A stretch of DNA of 64,000 nucleotides, taken from the NCBI RefSeq assembly GCF_902635505.1, contig NC_045426.1, forward strand, positions 362,501,138 through 362,565,137, written 5' to 3'. Numbering within the stretch: position 1 is the stretch's first letter; the number at the start of each line of letters is the position of its first letter. A program made the position numbers and the translations under genes. This document shows positions 1 through 13,009 of this stretch, piece by piece. The DNA comes from Sarcophilus harrisii (lineage: Eukaryota > Chordata > Mammalia > Dasyuromorphia > Dasyuridae). The notes beneath the pieces are model-generated. The model was not told the origin of the DNA and made no database searches. It worked only from the letters and a program-made list of their open reading frames with translations.

Positions 1-3000
1 AATAATGACCACATATTTTCAGATAGGAAAATGCAAGATCTTACATACATGAATTGTGCTCCTAGAAGCTATGAGCTTCTACTGAATACTTGCCCTGATT
101 ATAGAAATTTGCTGTAAGAGGAAAAAAGCAAGAACGTCATTATAATAAAAAAACTGGTCCTTTGGACCTTAGCCTGAGAGCACATACATGACAAGATAAA
201 GCATCCTTAGCTAATTGTATGAAATAACAATTCTACCTTATAGTCAGATTCAGGAATAACCAGGTGGGTTCTTGTTCAAAGGAACACCACTGAGAAACTG
301 AGTCAGAAGGATTCCACCTTAAGCAGAGGCCAAGATTGTCCTCCCAACTCTTGCCCAAATATTAACTTCCACCATAATCACATTCCTTTGAGTAGCTTCA
401 AGTATATTCCTTTCAGATGATGAATTATTGGCTTGATGATCCATCAGACAATCATATATGAATGCAAAACCTCAAATAATAAAATAATATCAGATATAGT
501 CCCAAGACATTTTATCTCAAATAGCAAGTCTCATTAATCAAAGCTTCAGGGGAATTTAACTCTCAAGGATTACATATTCTAATTAAGAATTGACTATAAT
601 CTTACGTAGATAACAGTAAGAAATGTATCCTAGAAAGTTCACAGCTTATCTTCATATTTAAGTAAGTGGATTTTAAATTCAACATTACACAAATCATTTT
701 ACTTTAGATGCCCAATAACCAATATCTATCAAAACATGTTCAGGTATTAAGCATTTTCTAAGGGACAAAGACATAGAAGCACCATTCTCATAATCTCCCT
801 ATACAATGGGAACAACTTTAAGATGACTCACTACAACCAATGAAAATTCACATAGAATATAGAATATACTGTCCTAATTTCACATTAATGAACTCTATCA
901 GAATTAACATTAATAATTTCTTCATCCTAAAAATGTTAATTCAACTTCCTCCAATCAAGGACACTTTTCTGGAAATATAAATAACAGGTACAACACCAAT
1001 ATTGTTAAAAATTCCTCTAAATACAATTAATCTACCTTCCCAACAAAACTTTCTTAATTGTCCTGGTGCAAAGTCAATTTTAGAGGTTATACATTGTCTT
1101 TAACTGTCTATTCTTAAGGTTCCTCCACAGGTCCCTTAACCCTGGTGTTCTCAGCCTCCAGACTGCAGTCTCAGTCATCTGTAACATCTGGTAAGTTCCT
1201 TCCTACTCTACTTCTTCCAGGACTTAATAAGCACTCACTCTCTTGAACTGCTAACTCCAAAGGTGTTATCTGAGCCAGCAATCCTTGCTTCCTAAGGGCT
1301 AAAAGGGATGAGGACACTGCCAGTGTGTAATTCCTTTAAAACTAATCCTTTGTTTCAATAGAGGGTCTTTCCCTTTCTCCTCCTAAATAAAACAAACCAA
1401 TCTCATATGGAGAAAATCCCATATCTATTCTGGGGATAGTTTTAATTCTTTAACAAAGCAATAGATAATATTTGGTCCAAGGGAATTTAGTCTCTAACCT
1501 CAATTTAGTCATTCATTTATTAAGAATTTGATTCATTCTTTCCACTTTCCTTGATGAGGGCAGATGCCCAGGTATATGGAATTACTACTCAATTTGCAAT
1601 CCCTCTACATTATTTTTTATAAAACCTAGAAGTAAAAAATATTCCATTATCAGAATCATTGGTTTCTACCAATCCATGCTTAGATACAATTTGTTCCAAT
1701 GTTATTCTATTAACCCTTAAAGCAGTAAGAGTTCAAGGGAAAGTTTCCACCCATCCTATCAAATGGTCCACTATAATTAATAAGTCTGAGGCTGGCTAAT
1801 ATAGACTAATTATTTCATTGTTATAAGGAGTGAGAACATTTAAGAGAAATTAAAATGTCAAAATCAGAGCTCTAGGTTTAATATTTGTAAAAGCTGTGCC
1901 TTATATTGGACATTGTATTAGAGCTGATTGATTATCATGTTGGATTTAAATCTATAAATCACATATAGAATACATCCTCTTTCCTTTTGGCTTTTGGTTA
2001 TACTAAGTAATTTATCAGACTAAGAGCTTACTGGATAGCCATTACTTTTATACTTACCTGCAATGAATTTTTTTTTTTTTTTTTGCATTTAATCATTAAT
2101 CATCTAAGACCTAATCAGTAACATTTCATTGAATCTAAGAGAAAAGCACTCCATTAGGTATTATTCCAATTTATAATGAAAGCAGATGGCACCATTTCTA
2201 TCATCAGGGAGCTTACCTATTAATGGAAGAAACAAATGGAAACATATGAGCAGACAAGCAAAATCACAGTTTTCCCATTTCAGCAAAATCTAACTTAAAT
2301 ATTCTGGAGCCAGGCTCCCTCCCTCCGGAGGGACATCTCTTCAATGCTTTCTTATTTATCTTTAGACATAGTACATACCTTTCAGATACAATTTGTTTTG
2401 CAATTGCACATATCGCTATATGCCAAATTTTCTTGCTTTTATTTCTTTGTTAAAGGGGGAAAGCAAAACAAACCTTAGGATTCATAATATAGGTAACATT
2501 TAACTAACTTTGGACCAAATTTCACAAAATTTATACCACATATCCTGCAGAGCTAACAAAATATTAAACACAAGGAGTAGCTAGGTAGCACAGAGAATAG
2601 AGCACCAACCTTGAAGTCAGGAGGACCCGAGTTCAAATTTGACCTCAGACACTTAACACTTCCTATCTGTGTGACCCTGGGCAAGTCACTTAACCCCCAT
2701 TGCCTCAGGAGAAGAAAAAAAGTTAAGCACAGCTCATACAATTTTTACAAATTACCCAATGTACAATTTAGAATGCAACATGATCTAATAGGAGTTACAA
2801 ACATGTGACTTCTTTAGGTAAGCTACCAAAGCTAGAACTTTGTTTTAATACCCCCATTTTTTTAAACTTAAAATCAAATCAAATACAGATTTAAACTTCT
2901 ACTAACAATACTTCAATATTAACACACATATTTATTTCTAAAATCTTATACCTGAATAATCAAGTTCACAATTTTAACGTTAACACGTACTAGTTAATAG

Positions 3001-4980
3001 TAATCATCTCATACAATTTCAGAATCAGAATCCCAGGCTAAATACACACAGCCCCAAAATTTAAGGTGGCAGAAAACTGCCCTTTCAAGTGTCTGCAGGG
3101 CTTTAAGAAACTGGCGAACTTTAGGACTCTGGGGGAGAGGGTCAGAGAAATTTGGACCCAGTTGTCCAGCTGCAGGTCTATGGCCCAGTGACTACCCCAC
3201 CCTTTGTTCCAGAAATTTCAGGGGGGGTCAAAGATGTTGGGGCACCAGCACAAACCCCAAAAGAATCCAGGCCAGCAAGAGACGCCTGTCCAGCCAAGAC
3301 AGATTCCACAAACCTCTCCAAAGGAGAGAATCTTGGAAAATCCAAGAGAGGGCAGTTTTTTTTTCCTTTTGCAGTTTTCCTGTAAGACTCAGGTTCAGGC
3401 CGCAGATGGCTTTTATTTATGTAAATTAGACATACTTAAAAATATAATACACTAACTCATTACCTGTTAAAAAGACAGTGCCAAACACTTAATAATTAAT
3501 CTCAAAAACCCTAGAATCTGCTAAAATATTTTAGCAGTTCTGTAACTTTAACCATTTCTGCACACCCAAATTGTCCAGTTCTGAGTCACAGAAATATGAG
3601 GATTTTTTTTTCCTTTTTGATGTGGCAGTTAAAAACTTACCCTATCTCAGAACTAGTCCTTCCTCTCTCTAGTTAAAAGCTTTTTGCACAAGTCTAATTA
3701 TGTACAGATCTTCTCCTTTGTAATTCAGCTGAGTGAGAGAAACAAAAGAAGACAAAACACAGGGTCACATATGCACAAACGCAAACTGCCTTTTTTTAAA
3801 TCAATCAAACCCTGGTTCTCAGCCCCACCTTGGGGTGGAAGTGAGGAGGGGAGTTCTGGAGCCGAAGCCCAAAGAGCCCTGAGTGGGTATTGAAGGCTCC
3901 TTTGATTTTACACCCAGCCCTCAGGGGATGGACAATTCCTCCCAGCAGGAGCCAGCCCAAATAAAACAACAGTATTTAATCCCTCTACTTTTTGATACTT
4001 CATTCCAGTTCTTCCTAAAGAGCTATCTTTCCCAAACACAAGATAAGTTTTTAAAGCCAGTTACCATCCATTGTTCCTTGGTTCACAGTATCTTATCCTC
4101 TTTAGTAGAGGACTCACCCCATGGGCTCTCCCTAGTTTCCCAGTTTCAAAGGGAAATAAGAGCCTTTTACAGACTCTAACCACTTAAAGTCTTCCAATCC
4201 CAGACCAACTCACCAAAGCTGTGACTGTTCTCATCAAGAGGCTCACTAGTTCTTGTCAATGGCAAAGTCATCTTCCGGACTCTTAATTAATTAGCGTCTC
4301 AGTCCCTTACCATTTCTTGCCCTACCTGGGTTACTCACAACTTCCCTGACTGATTTCAAACTTTTTTCACTGGTTTTCTCCTGAGCCAAATTAATCCTCT
4401 CTCTTCGCCTATTTCCATTTTTGCTTTCTCCCAGCTTCTCTCTTCAGGAACTTACCTGATCAGAGCAGGACTTCTTGAGTGACTCCAAGGACCACCGGAG
4501 AATTTTCCCAAGGGTGAATGCCCAAGGATTTGGGATAGGAGAGACCCCCCCCCCCCATAAATAGGAAATATCCCAGAACAAGCCTCCAAAACTGTGTGAG
4601 ACAGCAATTGTTACTCAAATTAATTCAGAGACTCTCAAGTTAAAAACCCCAAAAAAGCATTTATGATGATCCCACAAGAAAAGGCAACTCCCAAAATACT
4701 AGTTATTAGTAAAAGAATGTAAAGTGTAACCAGAAACTCTCACTCCCCATCTGACCTTTTCTCCCATTGGCTGGGGAGTTCTAATTTACCCCAAACCCAG
4801 AAACAAAGAATACTAGTCAATAACACACTCTCTTTCTGTATTAGGTATTTAAATGTTAATGAAAATTTGGGAGGGGGGGAAAGGAGGAAATGTTTTTTTA
4901 TCTAAGATAATTGAACAGCTCCAGCTTTTAGCTATAGTTCAACTTATTATTGCAAAGTATCAAGTCATAATTAGGGCATA
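1..4980 (-). mobile_element. Fossil class I (gammaretrovirus-like) endogenous retrovirus, antisense
   Basis: Read on the minus strand, this stretch has the order LTR, primer-binding site, leader and internal region. The LTR 3' edge is near 4593. The primer-binding site at about 4571-4590 resembles the tRNA-Pro type used by gammaretroviruses. A consensus splice donor lies in the leader near 4455. Degraded similarity to the retroviral integrase core is visible between about 960 and 1800. The outer edge of the LTR (about 4830-4980) and the left limit are uncertain, and the element may run off the window. It is broken by many changes, is too short for a full gag-pol, and carries a SINE insertion at 2574-2722, so it is old. 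Family assignment rests on the primer-binding site and integrase wording only. Confidence 0.55.
2574..2722 (+). mobile_element. tRNA-headed SINE (Mar1-like)
   Basis: The left part has the tRNA-derived head (GCTAGGTAGCACAGAGAATAGAGCACC). The middle has the family's GAAGTCAGGAGGACCCGAGTTC and GTGACCCTGGGCAAGTCACTTAACC blocks, and a short A-rich tail follows at 2714-2722. It lies inside the retroviral fossil and so arrived after it. Confidence 0.9.
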
Positions 4981-5540
4981 GCTCAAGTCACATTCTTATG
5001 AGAGATCTTCACTCAGTTTATTCCATTCACAGTGATAATATTATTACATTTCTGTCTCATGCCTGGAAATGACTGCAAAAAAAGTAACTCTTGCATTGTC
5101 TTAGAAAGCTTGAGGTTATAATTAACAATGAAGCGGGTTTGTGTCAGTTATTTTTTTTAATCCAAGTTTCCTTTTTACTATGAATTTAAACAGCCAACAT
5201 AAACATCTCAATATATAAAGAATAGAAAAGAGAATTGTATGTGAAGTTATGAACTTTCACATGCAGTTTGGTATTTTTAACCATACCCTAAATTTAACAG
5301 GATAGCAACAAAAATGCCTTGCTTATCCCTTTGTTCCTTTCAGAAATGCTTTCTCTTTTTTTTTTCTATATTATCTTAATTTTTCATTTTTTTATTTCTC
5401 CTTTTCTTGTATCATCATTATCCATCAACTTGTCCCCCCTCCCCAGAAATTCCTCTTTAAGGAAGAGCCATTTTTAAAAATCAATATGAAAGGACTGTGT
5501 TTATGAGAATGCTTCTGATGGGGTCTAGTGGTAGAGAATT

Positions 5541-6140
5541 GAAGTGTGAGAATCCCTTCTGGTCAGTGCAGATCCAGCATGAAAGAATTCCTGAACCCAA
5601 AAAGTCTGAATGGCAAAAGGGATTTTTATTGGCACTGAGAAGCCAGCTTTGCTAGGAAGACAGACTCCTCAGTGGCAAGGTCCTGTCAGAGAAATAATAA
5701 AGGTATCACTGAGAAGAGAATGTCTTCACAGTGGGCAAGAATCCTGGCAGGCAGCTGTGCCAAGAGGAGAACTCCCTTGGCAAAGCATAAGAGATTTGGA
5801 GTCCAGAATTGTCCTTTATAGCAGTTTGAGGTTAGAGCTTCCATTCAAAATTGAACGAGAATCCCTCAATGTTGTCAATGCTCCCAGACTTAGATTTCCA
5901 GTTGAAAAAAGAGTACTTATCTTGGAGTTTCAAGTCACTCAAGTGTGAGTGGGAGTTGAAGCTACTGGGAGTGGTCCTAGACTAATCTTTTACTCAATAG
6001 AGGGGTGACCATATCTCTGGCCAGTTGTCCAACTGAATGAGACCACTTAACTGCCCTGAAGGGTGGGTCTCTGTTAGAGGAGAGTTTCAGAGATCACCTC
6101 CATTATGTGGACAGTTTCAGGGTTCACCCCCCCTCACTTC
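5541..6140 (-). mobile_element. Antisense LTR (fossil)
   Basis: On the minus strand the sequence shows a TATA-like box (CTATAAAGG, near 5815-5823), an AATAAA signal near 5625 and a 3' end reading TTCTCACA (window 5541-5548, TGTGAGAA). These are the standard parts of an LTR. No internal retroviral sequence was recognised beside it, so it is probably a solo LTR. The right edge is estimated. The TGTGAGAA terminus is shared with the LTR at 59355, but relationship beyond the terminus is not shown. Confidence 0.6.
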
Positions 6141-6959
6141 TTTCTGCACTTCTTTACCAAGAAATAAGAGGTACATTAAAAAAAAAAAAAAGAAAAGAAA
6201 AGAAATATGCTGCTATCATCACTCTTCTGAAATCATGATAGCTTGCCATCCATCATTTTCAGCTTCTGCAGAACTCTCCCAGACATAAAATAAATTTATC
6301 ATCACACTAGTTTCATCTATTCTCTTGCTTTCTCCTGCAGTACCTTACAGAAGACTGTCCCTCAGAATGAGCTGAAAACACTGACAATATTTTTTCAATA
6401 ACTCCCTATTTTGGAGTTCAAAAATGTCTCCTCTGAGAGCAGCAATAGTCTGACTCAGTACAGAATGTGCTTTGCCCATTGATGTCTTACCTGTCACTAT
6501 ACACATCTAATATTGGTGTGACCCACAGCATAACTCATGGTATAGGAAACTAGAGTTCTGGGGCTGGCTGTGCTGAATTGGAATTTCAAGTTTATTGAGA
6601 AATATGTGACAAAAATTTCTTTATTCACTTATTTCTACATAGACTTATATGTCCTATAATAAATACCTCAAGCTTTGGAACTATTCTCCACGACTTGCCC
6701 TAACATTCATAAGTTGGGTCTCCAGAAATTGCCTGCTACCTTGAGGTTCTAGGATACCTTATGGGTAATTATTCCTAAATCTATAGTTAGTGAGAACCCA
6801 TTGAAGTTCTTCCCATTAAAAATCAGTCAGAAAAAAAAAAAAAAAAGAAAGAAAAAAAAATCACATAGACATGATTAGCTTTTAGCAAAGGCCAAGGCAG
6901 CAGAGAGAAAAACAATAGCAGAAAAAATATTCCTGGGGCACAGGAATTTCTGGGGTACA

Positions 6960-7470
6960 CCATCTTACACTGTCCACGGAAAGAGTGAGTACAAAGTACA
7001 ATGGTAGTAAAACACTCATATAGCAACGTAGATGGACAAAGAAACTCACAACTTCAGTACTTCAGGGCACTGAAGACCTTTATTTCTTCACAGAATCCAG
7101 ACAAACCTTGGGTGAATTGTTTACCTGGGCAGCTTGAGCCAGCTTCTCTCCACAACATGACACCCTGTTGTCTAGCCTAGATCTCTCTTCATCCACAGCA
7201 AGCTTCTATTTTTTTGTGTTCAGACATCTTGCTTCTGGAAGTTGCTTCCTCCTTAACCTACCTTTTTTCTGTATTTGTCTTTTCTGCATTGCATGTCTCT
7301 ACTCCTGACTGGTTGAAGTAAGTGTCTCCTACTGGTTAAGTAGTTCTCCTTCAAAGCTATATGGCCTTTATTGGTGAAAAGGGATAAGAATCCACCTCCT
7401 TTCCCCTAAGATTTGTTTTTTAGAGGCTGGTGTCTCTTTCCACGCTGACTAGAACTTGGCAAAATGAAAA
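6960..7470 (-). mobile_element. Possible antisense LTR remnant
   Basis: An antisense AATAAA context at about 7078-7086 (TTTATTTCTT) is flanked by pyrimidine-rich U3-like and U5-like sequence. Neither terminus is clear. It could equally be unique sequence. Confidence 0.25.
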
Positions 7471-7521
7471 ATTCATTCAAGCCTTACTTAGTTAAAGCTA
7501 TGCAAAAGGATATCCAATTCT

Positions 7522-7651
7522 GCAGCAGCTAAATGGGGCAGTAGATAGAATATCACTCCTGAAGTCAGGAGGACCTGAGTTCAAAGCTGACCTCAGGCAC
7601 TTAACACTTCCTGACTGTATGGCCCTGGGCAAATTATTTAACCCTCTGCAG
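7522..7651 (+). mobile_element. tRNA-headed SINE (Mar1-like)
   Basis: It carries the same blocks as the copy at 2574: a GCAGCTAAATGGGGCAGTAGATAG head, GAAGTCAGGAGGACCTGAGTTC, and CCTGGGCAAATTATTTAACC. The 3' end is lost. Confidence 0.88.
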
Positions 7652-7659
7652 TTTCATAC

Positions 7660-9690
7660 ACATTTCATCTAAATTTTTTTTTTACATGATCATTACTTTC
7701 CACCTTTGGTTACTAAACATATTATCTGGATAATATATCTATCCTTTTAATCTGGTCACAGAATCATGTGTACTGGGTTTATTTTGTCGGTATATAGAAA
7801 AAAGAAACGAAGGGAAAGAAATTTATAAAAACAGAAGGGCACCTAATTTTTTAATTACACTGATTGAGAACCCAAGATCAGATGTTTGTTAAATACTTTA
7901 GAAGAATGAGCTCTTGGATTTTATAGTCATTTAAAAATACACTGAACCCATAACATTAAATAATGCAGCAATGATATTAATAAGTCTTAAGACAAAATAA
8001 AGGTGTCATAGGAATTTGAGAAAGAAAAAAATTACTATAGGTGGAATATATATTAGAAAGCTTCAGGTGGGTAGTTATAAATCATATTGATAGAAAGATT
8101 TGTGTTGGCAGAGGCAAAGAGCCTTGAGCATCTTGGGGATGGAGGCAAAAGAAAAACATAAAATTAAGCACAATAAAAAGAAAGAAAATGACATACCAGG
8201 GAGTCAGTGAATAGGTTGACCTGAAATGAGCAGAGAGCACATTTTAAAATGTAGTGGAAAATCAGTTCGGCCCATGAAAAACGTCCCAATGTCATTTTTG
8301 TTACATCTTATTTGTTCAAATATGTTGTTCAAATGATGATGAATGTATTTGAATGAATGAGGACGGGTACTACAGATCTTGCCTTCTACATCACATCTTA
8401 CACTAGACAAACTAAGGTTTGCCATTCAAATGTCTTTAATGTTTGGAGGAGTAATTCACAATTAATATTGTAGGTAAAGAAAGCCTTTGAAACATGATGA
8501 AGGTAGCATTTGAAGAACTGCTGATGGGATTACATAGAGATTTGGCTTTTACATGTTGTTTCAGATATTCTAAACAATGTTCTAATTTTATGGCATACAG
8601 AGTGGGTTGGTGAAAAAGAAAAATTTGAGATTAGTAGCCCAGGGAAGAAGTTGAAGTGATAAGGACCTTATCTGAAGAGAAAGGAAGCAATTTAAGGGAC
8701 CCTCTCTGACCACCCCTGTCTATAGTGGATTCCTTTCTCTCTGAACTTCTAAAGCATTTATTGACCACTGATTTTGGTTCCTATTGTCATAAATAGCTGC
8801 CTTACGCAGTTGTTTTAAAATATATATATAGAAATCTTATCCTTCTCATTATATTAAGCTTCTGGAGTTTAGAAACTGAATTTAAAATTTATTTTATATT
8901 TACTACCTAGGATAATGTCTTGCGCCTAGTAACATACTCTTGAATGAATGAATGCGATAATGAATCAATCAATCTTTCAAAGGCTGTTTTGATGGATCAT
9001 ATTGATATTAAATTAATTTCACAGTGGCCCTGGATTTGGAGAACTGATCTAGTTTCCAGGGATAGGGAAACAGACATCATTTGCTCATATGATATGAGCA
9101 TGATATGTTTTAAATCATACCAAACATCTGATATGTTTGGAACACTGACCAGACACAAGAATAGAGCCCATGAAAAGAAAGAAAGAAATCCTGTCCCAAT
9201 GACCAGTTTAAAAGTTCATTGCTCACCCTCAACTCTAATATGATTTAGTCACATTTTCCCCCTTGTTCCCCACCCCAAGATCAGGTTAAAAATAAGCAGA
9301 AGTAAGTATTCTTAAGCATCATATTTCAGTTTTTCAACTTGGAAAAAGTTGAGACTCGCAAATTTGTCACGTACGAATTTTTATTACAGCTTATAACTGG
9401 GGTTACTGCCACATGATTGTTCCATTTGGGCAGGGAGTGCCTCGATATAGCTAAAGCCTATGTTATACATGGAGAATTAAATAGCTTACCATTACCATGA
9501 TAGGATAACCGATATAGAGACTAGTCTTTCATGCTCTGGCTCATATTCTCTAAACCTGGTTTCAGTTTCATGGCTATAAAATTGCCTCTGATCCTGAATT
9601 TCCATGAGAGTTATTCCCAGGAGTCTCCCAAACATGTCTAATGGTGAAGGAATTGCTTTCTTTAAGCACTAGCTAACATCTTGAATCTAT
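7660..9690. other. No gene or assignable repeat seen
   Basis: AT-rich non-coding sequence. Short open frames occur at 8204-8425 (minus) and 8944-9243 (plus), but neither resembles a known protein or has splice or promoter context. Confidence 0.6.
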
Positions 9691-9699
9691 CCTTCTTAG

Positions 9700-9845
9700 T
9701 CCATTACTACCTCTATGACACTTAATCTCTCTCAGCCTCAGATTCCTCATCTGTAAAATGGGATAATTATAGCCAAATAACAAATAAGATAAGCTTTGCA
9801 AACCAGAAATCACATATAATTGTAATGAATAAATGTTGATGTTGT
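9700..9845 (+). repeat. MIR/CORE-SINE fragment
   Basis: The segment contains CTCAGATTCCTCATCTGTAAAATGGG, the conserved MIR core on the plus strand, then a decayed 3' part ending in AATGAATAAATG. Confidence 0.7.
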
Positions 9846-9879
9846 TATTCTGTCTTTGTATACAAAGATTCTAAGACTA

Positions 9880-11060
9880 GTTTAGAAATGAGGCACAGAG
9901 TTATAAGGAATATGAATATGAAACATGGGAAGACTTAATTGAAGTAATACAAAGTGAAGTAGGAGCAGGAAAACAATGTCTACAATGACTATTACAATGT
10001 AAACAGAAAGAGTGAAAACAGATGTTAGAGTGTACTGTAGTTATATAAAACTTAGTTATATGTCTAAGTTTTATCCCAGAGAAGAGCTGGAAAATTTAAC
10101 TTCCTTCTCCTTTTTGCAGAGGTGGGCACTATGGGTGTGAAATATTGTCCACATCCACCATTGATGTCTTGATTGGTTTTGTTAAACTGTCTTGGGGAAG
10201 GGTGGTTATAGATGCAAAATAAAATAAAAGGGCAGCTAGATGGAGCAATGGATATAATGCTGGACCTGGAATCAGTAAAACTCATTCTTCCTGAGTTTAA
10301 ACCTGGCCTCAGACACTTACTAGTTGTGGGACCCTGGGCAAGGCCCTTCACCCTGTTTCCTCATCTGCAAAATGAGCTGGAGAAGAAAATGGCAAGCTAC
10401 TTTATTATATTTGCCAGGAAAACCCCAAAAAGGGTTATAAAGAGTCAGACACAGCTGAAAAATTCCTAAACAACTCCAACAAGTGTGAAAAACATTGATA
10501 ACACATAATAGTCAAAAAACTAGAAATTAAATTAACTAAACAAATTATAGTCTAGAAAGGTAATGGAATATTTTTGTTCCAATTTCAGAAGAAAATAGGA
10601 AGATTTAGATAGATTGATGCAGAGCACTGTGGGACAGAATTAAGAGAACAATTTATACATGTATAACAGTACAGAAAAAAAAATCAATAACTTTGAGAGT
10701 CTTTGGAACTCTGATCAATTCAATAAGTCACAAATGCAAAATAATGAAGATGAAGCATGTTTCCCACCTCCTACTAAAGAGATAGGGAACTTAAAAAGCA
10801 GAAAGGGACACATTCTCAGACATGTCTAATGTGGGAGTTTGTTTTGAAGATTATGAAACTATGTATTGAGGGCTTTTCCTTTTTTTAATTTGCTCAATGT
10901 GGAGGGGGTGGAATAGTTAATATTTAATAATTTTAAATGCTTATTAATTGAAAAATATTTTAAAAACTTTTTTAAAATTAAGAAAACTGCCTTTTTTCTT
11001 TCTTTTTTATTGTTACACATTATGAAATAAATATGATGAAAACCAAAATATAAAATGACT
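9880..11060 (+). mobile_element. L1 3'-end remnants split by a SINE
   Basis: Phrases typical of marsupial L1 3' ends (GGGAAGACTTAATTGAAGTAATACAAAGTGAAG at 9930-9965, and a second related stretch at 10480-10960 with ATTGATGCAGAGCACTG) flank a SINE at 10229-10480. Both stretches are strongly diverged. They may be two separate insertions rather than one. Confidence 0.55.
10229..10480 (+). mobile_element. tRNA-headed SINE, long form
   Basis: Near-complete copy. The GGGCAGCTAGATGGAGCAATGGAT head, the CTCAGACACTTACTAG and GGGACCCTGGGCAAGGC middle, the CATCTGCAAAATGAGCTGGAGAAG core and the AACCCCAAAAAGGGTTATAAAGAGTCAGACACAGCTGAAAA 3' portion are all present in order. Confidence 0.92.
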
Positions 11061-11940
11061 TTTTAAAAAAAAACTAATAAAGATAAAGGCCTAAAGTTAA
11101 CAAAATATCAGATTTCTACTGCCAGGAAGTCATTCAGATATTAGTAACTCTAATCAAAGAACCATAGAAAAGGAAAACCTTTCCCTTTTCTATGGAATGA
11201 ACATATTCAGATACTTTGTCCAGCCTAAATATCCCCTTATCTCTTGGACACTAGCATCATGTTCTCCTAGGGCAAACTGTATCCTGGCTTTTCACTACTT
11301 TGGATTATTTAAGAAACTAATATGTTCTTATAGGGTCACATACTGACCACCTACAAAGTCTAGGGATTGGGTCATTGACCAGCAGAGACAATGAGGACTA
11401 CAACCCAAGAAATATTCATATTTCTACTAAGAAAAAGAGGGCCATCCAGATAACCAACCACTCATTAGCAAAAGAGACAGCTATCTCTGTCTCTTGGTGG
11501 ATTCCAGTAAATCAGGGTTATAGAAAGGAATAGTGGCAATATTTCTAGAGGAACATCTGTGGTCTCAAGGATGTGGGCCCATCTTTCCCAGTCATCAATA
11601 GTTATTATTTTTAACATTAAGTATGTACAGTGGGTCCTCAGCATGGGTAGAAGAGTCCTCTCAATAAAATTTAAAAGATGGTGATAAGGTTTGGGCTTTC
11701 TTGAGAGTGCTTCAGTTAAAAGGTTTGAGATTGATTTTTCTGACCCTTCACTGTAGGCAAATAGGAAGTTAAGGATCAATCTGTACTTTTGTCTCACTAG
11801 ATTGATCCTGCTTACTTTTCAACAGTCCATCTGAGCCTGAAAAATGCAATTTTCAGAAAGCAAAGAATGGAATGTTTCTATGATATTATGAGAGGAAAAG
11901 AATACTTGAGATTCACTTAGAATAACAAACTATTCCCAAG
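11060..11940. other. No assignable gene; unrecognised 110-codon minus frame
   Basis: The only notable coding potential is an open frame on the minus strand at 11465-11797. The predicted protein shows no domain I recognise. The frame starts with ATG but has no promoter, splice or poly(A) context, and could be the remnant of a retroposed gene or chance. Confidence 0.4.
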
Positions 11941-11949
11941 AAATTATTT

Positions 11950-12085
11950 GTGTTATGTTGATTAAATTTGACAATCATTTAATAAGCATCTACTATATAT
12001 AAGTCACCATGGTAAGTGCTTAGGGTGTAAAGACAAAAAGGACAGACTGTCTGTCTGTCAAAGAATTTACATTCTACCAAAGTGG
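11950..12085 (-). repeat. Therian L2/CORE-SINE 3'-end type repeat
   Basis: TTTAATAAGCATCTACTATATATAAG followed by a short body matches the reversed 3' end shared by L2 and its dependent SINEs. Similar copies are at 15365 and 16405. Confidence 0.6.
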
Positions 12086-12799
12086 AAGATGGGGGTTGGG
12101 GGAGAAAATCACTATGGTTTCTTATTTGAAAAGGAAAAATTTAAGAGCACTGAAAGCCAAAAAGTAATAAATTGGAAGACTGGGAGAATAACTTTGTTAT
12201 TCACATCTGATTTTTGTGAAAATTTTCCAAGTTTCCAATGTCACTAACTAAATCAGGTTCTGATCTTTAGTATGTTTCAAAAGCACTTTTTCTGATCTTG
12301 AATCAAATCAGATTATATAGGATAACAGGGAATCAGGGCTTTGCCCTGGAGTAGTAATACTTAAAGAGTACAGAAATTCTAAATAATAATTTTAAGAAAT
12401 TGTTCATCTTTTGCATGGAAATGACTATTAATAAGAGTAATTAAACTAGAACAGTACAAGACATATACTTAATTTCCTTCCCCCACCAGTCCAAGCATTG
12501 GTCTACCCAGCAGCAGCCTCCTGGGGTATCATCCCTATTGCATGTATGTGCGCTTATACATCCATATACTCACTGACACATACACATGTGGCAGTGTCAT
12601 AGGGAATTCTGCTACACAAGTAAATTAATCTTTTTTTATTATTTTCACATTAATTACTACTTTCCAACATACTACTTTGGGCCACATATCCAATCTGTTG
12701 CCAAATGTCATGGTGTCTACTTTCATAAGATCTTTCCTCTATGTTTTCCTTTATTTTCCTCTATTCATTCAACCACAGCTATAATATAAAACTTTTTCA

Positions 12800-13000
12800 T
12801 CTCTGGCTTAGACTACTAAAATAGTCTTCCAATTGGTCTCTCTGCCTGGTCTTCCCCCCCCCCCCCCCGCCCCAATTTCAATCCATATTCCCTCCAAGTG
12901 CCAAGGTAATTTTCCTAAAGTCCACTAGTTCCTCCTCTGCTCCATCTCACATGAAGAGATGGCCCTTCTTGCTAAGACACACCTAGATGTGCATAAATGA
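12800..13000 (+). mobile_element. L2-like LINE fragment
   Basis: The wording AATAGTCTTCCAATTGGTCTC...CCAAGTGCCAAGGTAATTTTCCTAAAG is characteristic of the L2 3' region. It includes a run of about 15 C at 12854-12868. Confidence 0.7.
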
Positions 13001-13009
13001 TCTCTCTCC

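Noticed and set aside
5516-5541. GGGGTCTAGTGGTAGAGAATT as a tRNA 5' half
   Set aside because: Only about 20 bases resemble a D-arm; no remaining tRNA parts, and it abuts an LTR.
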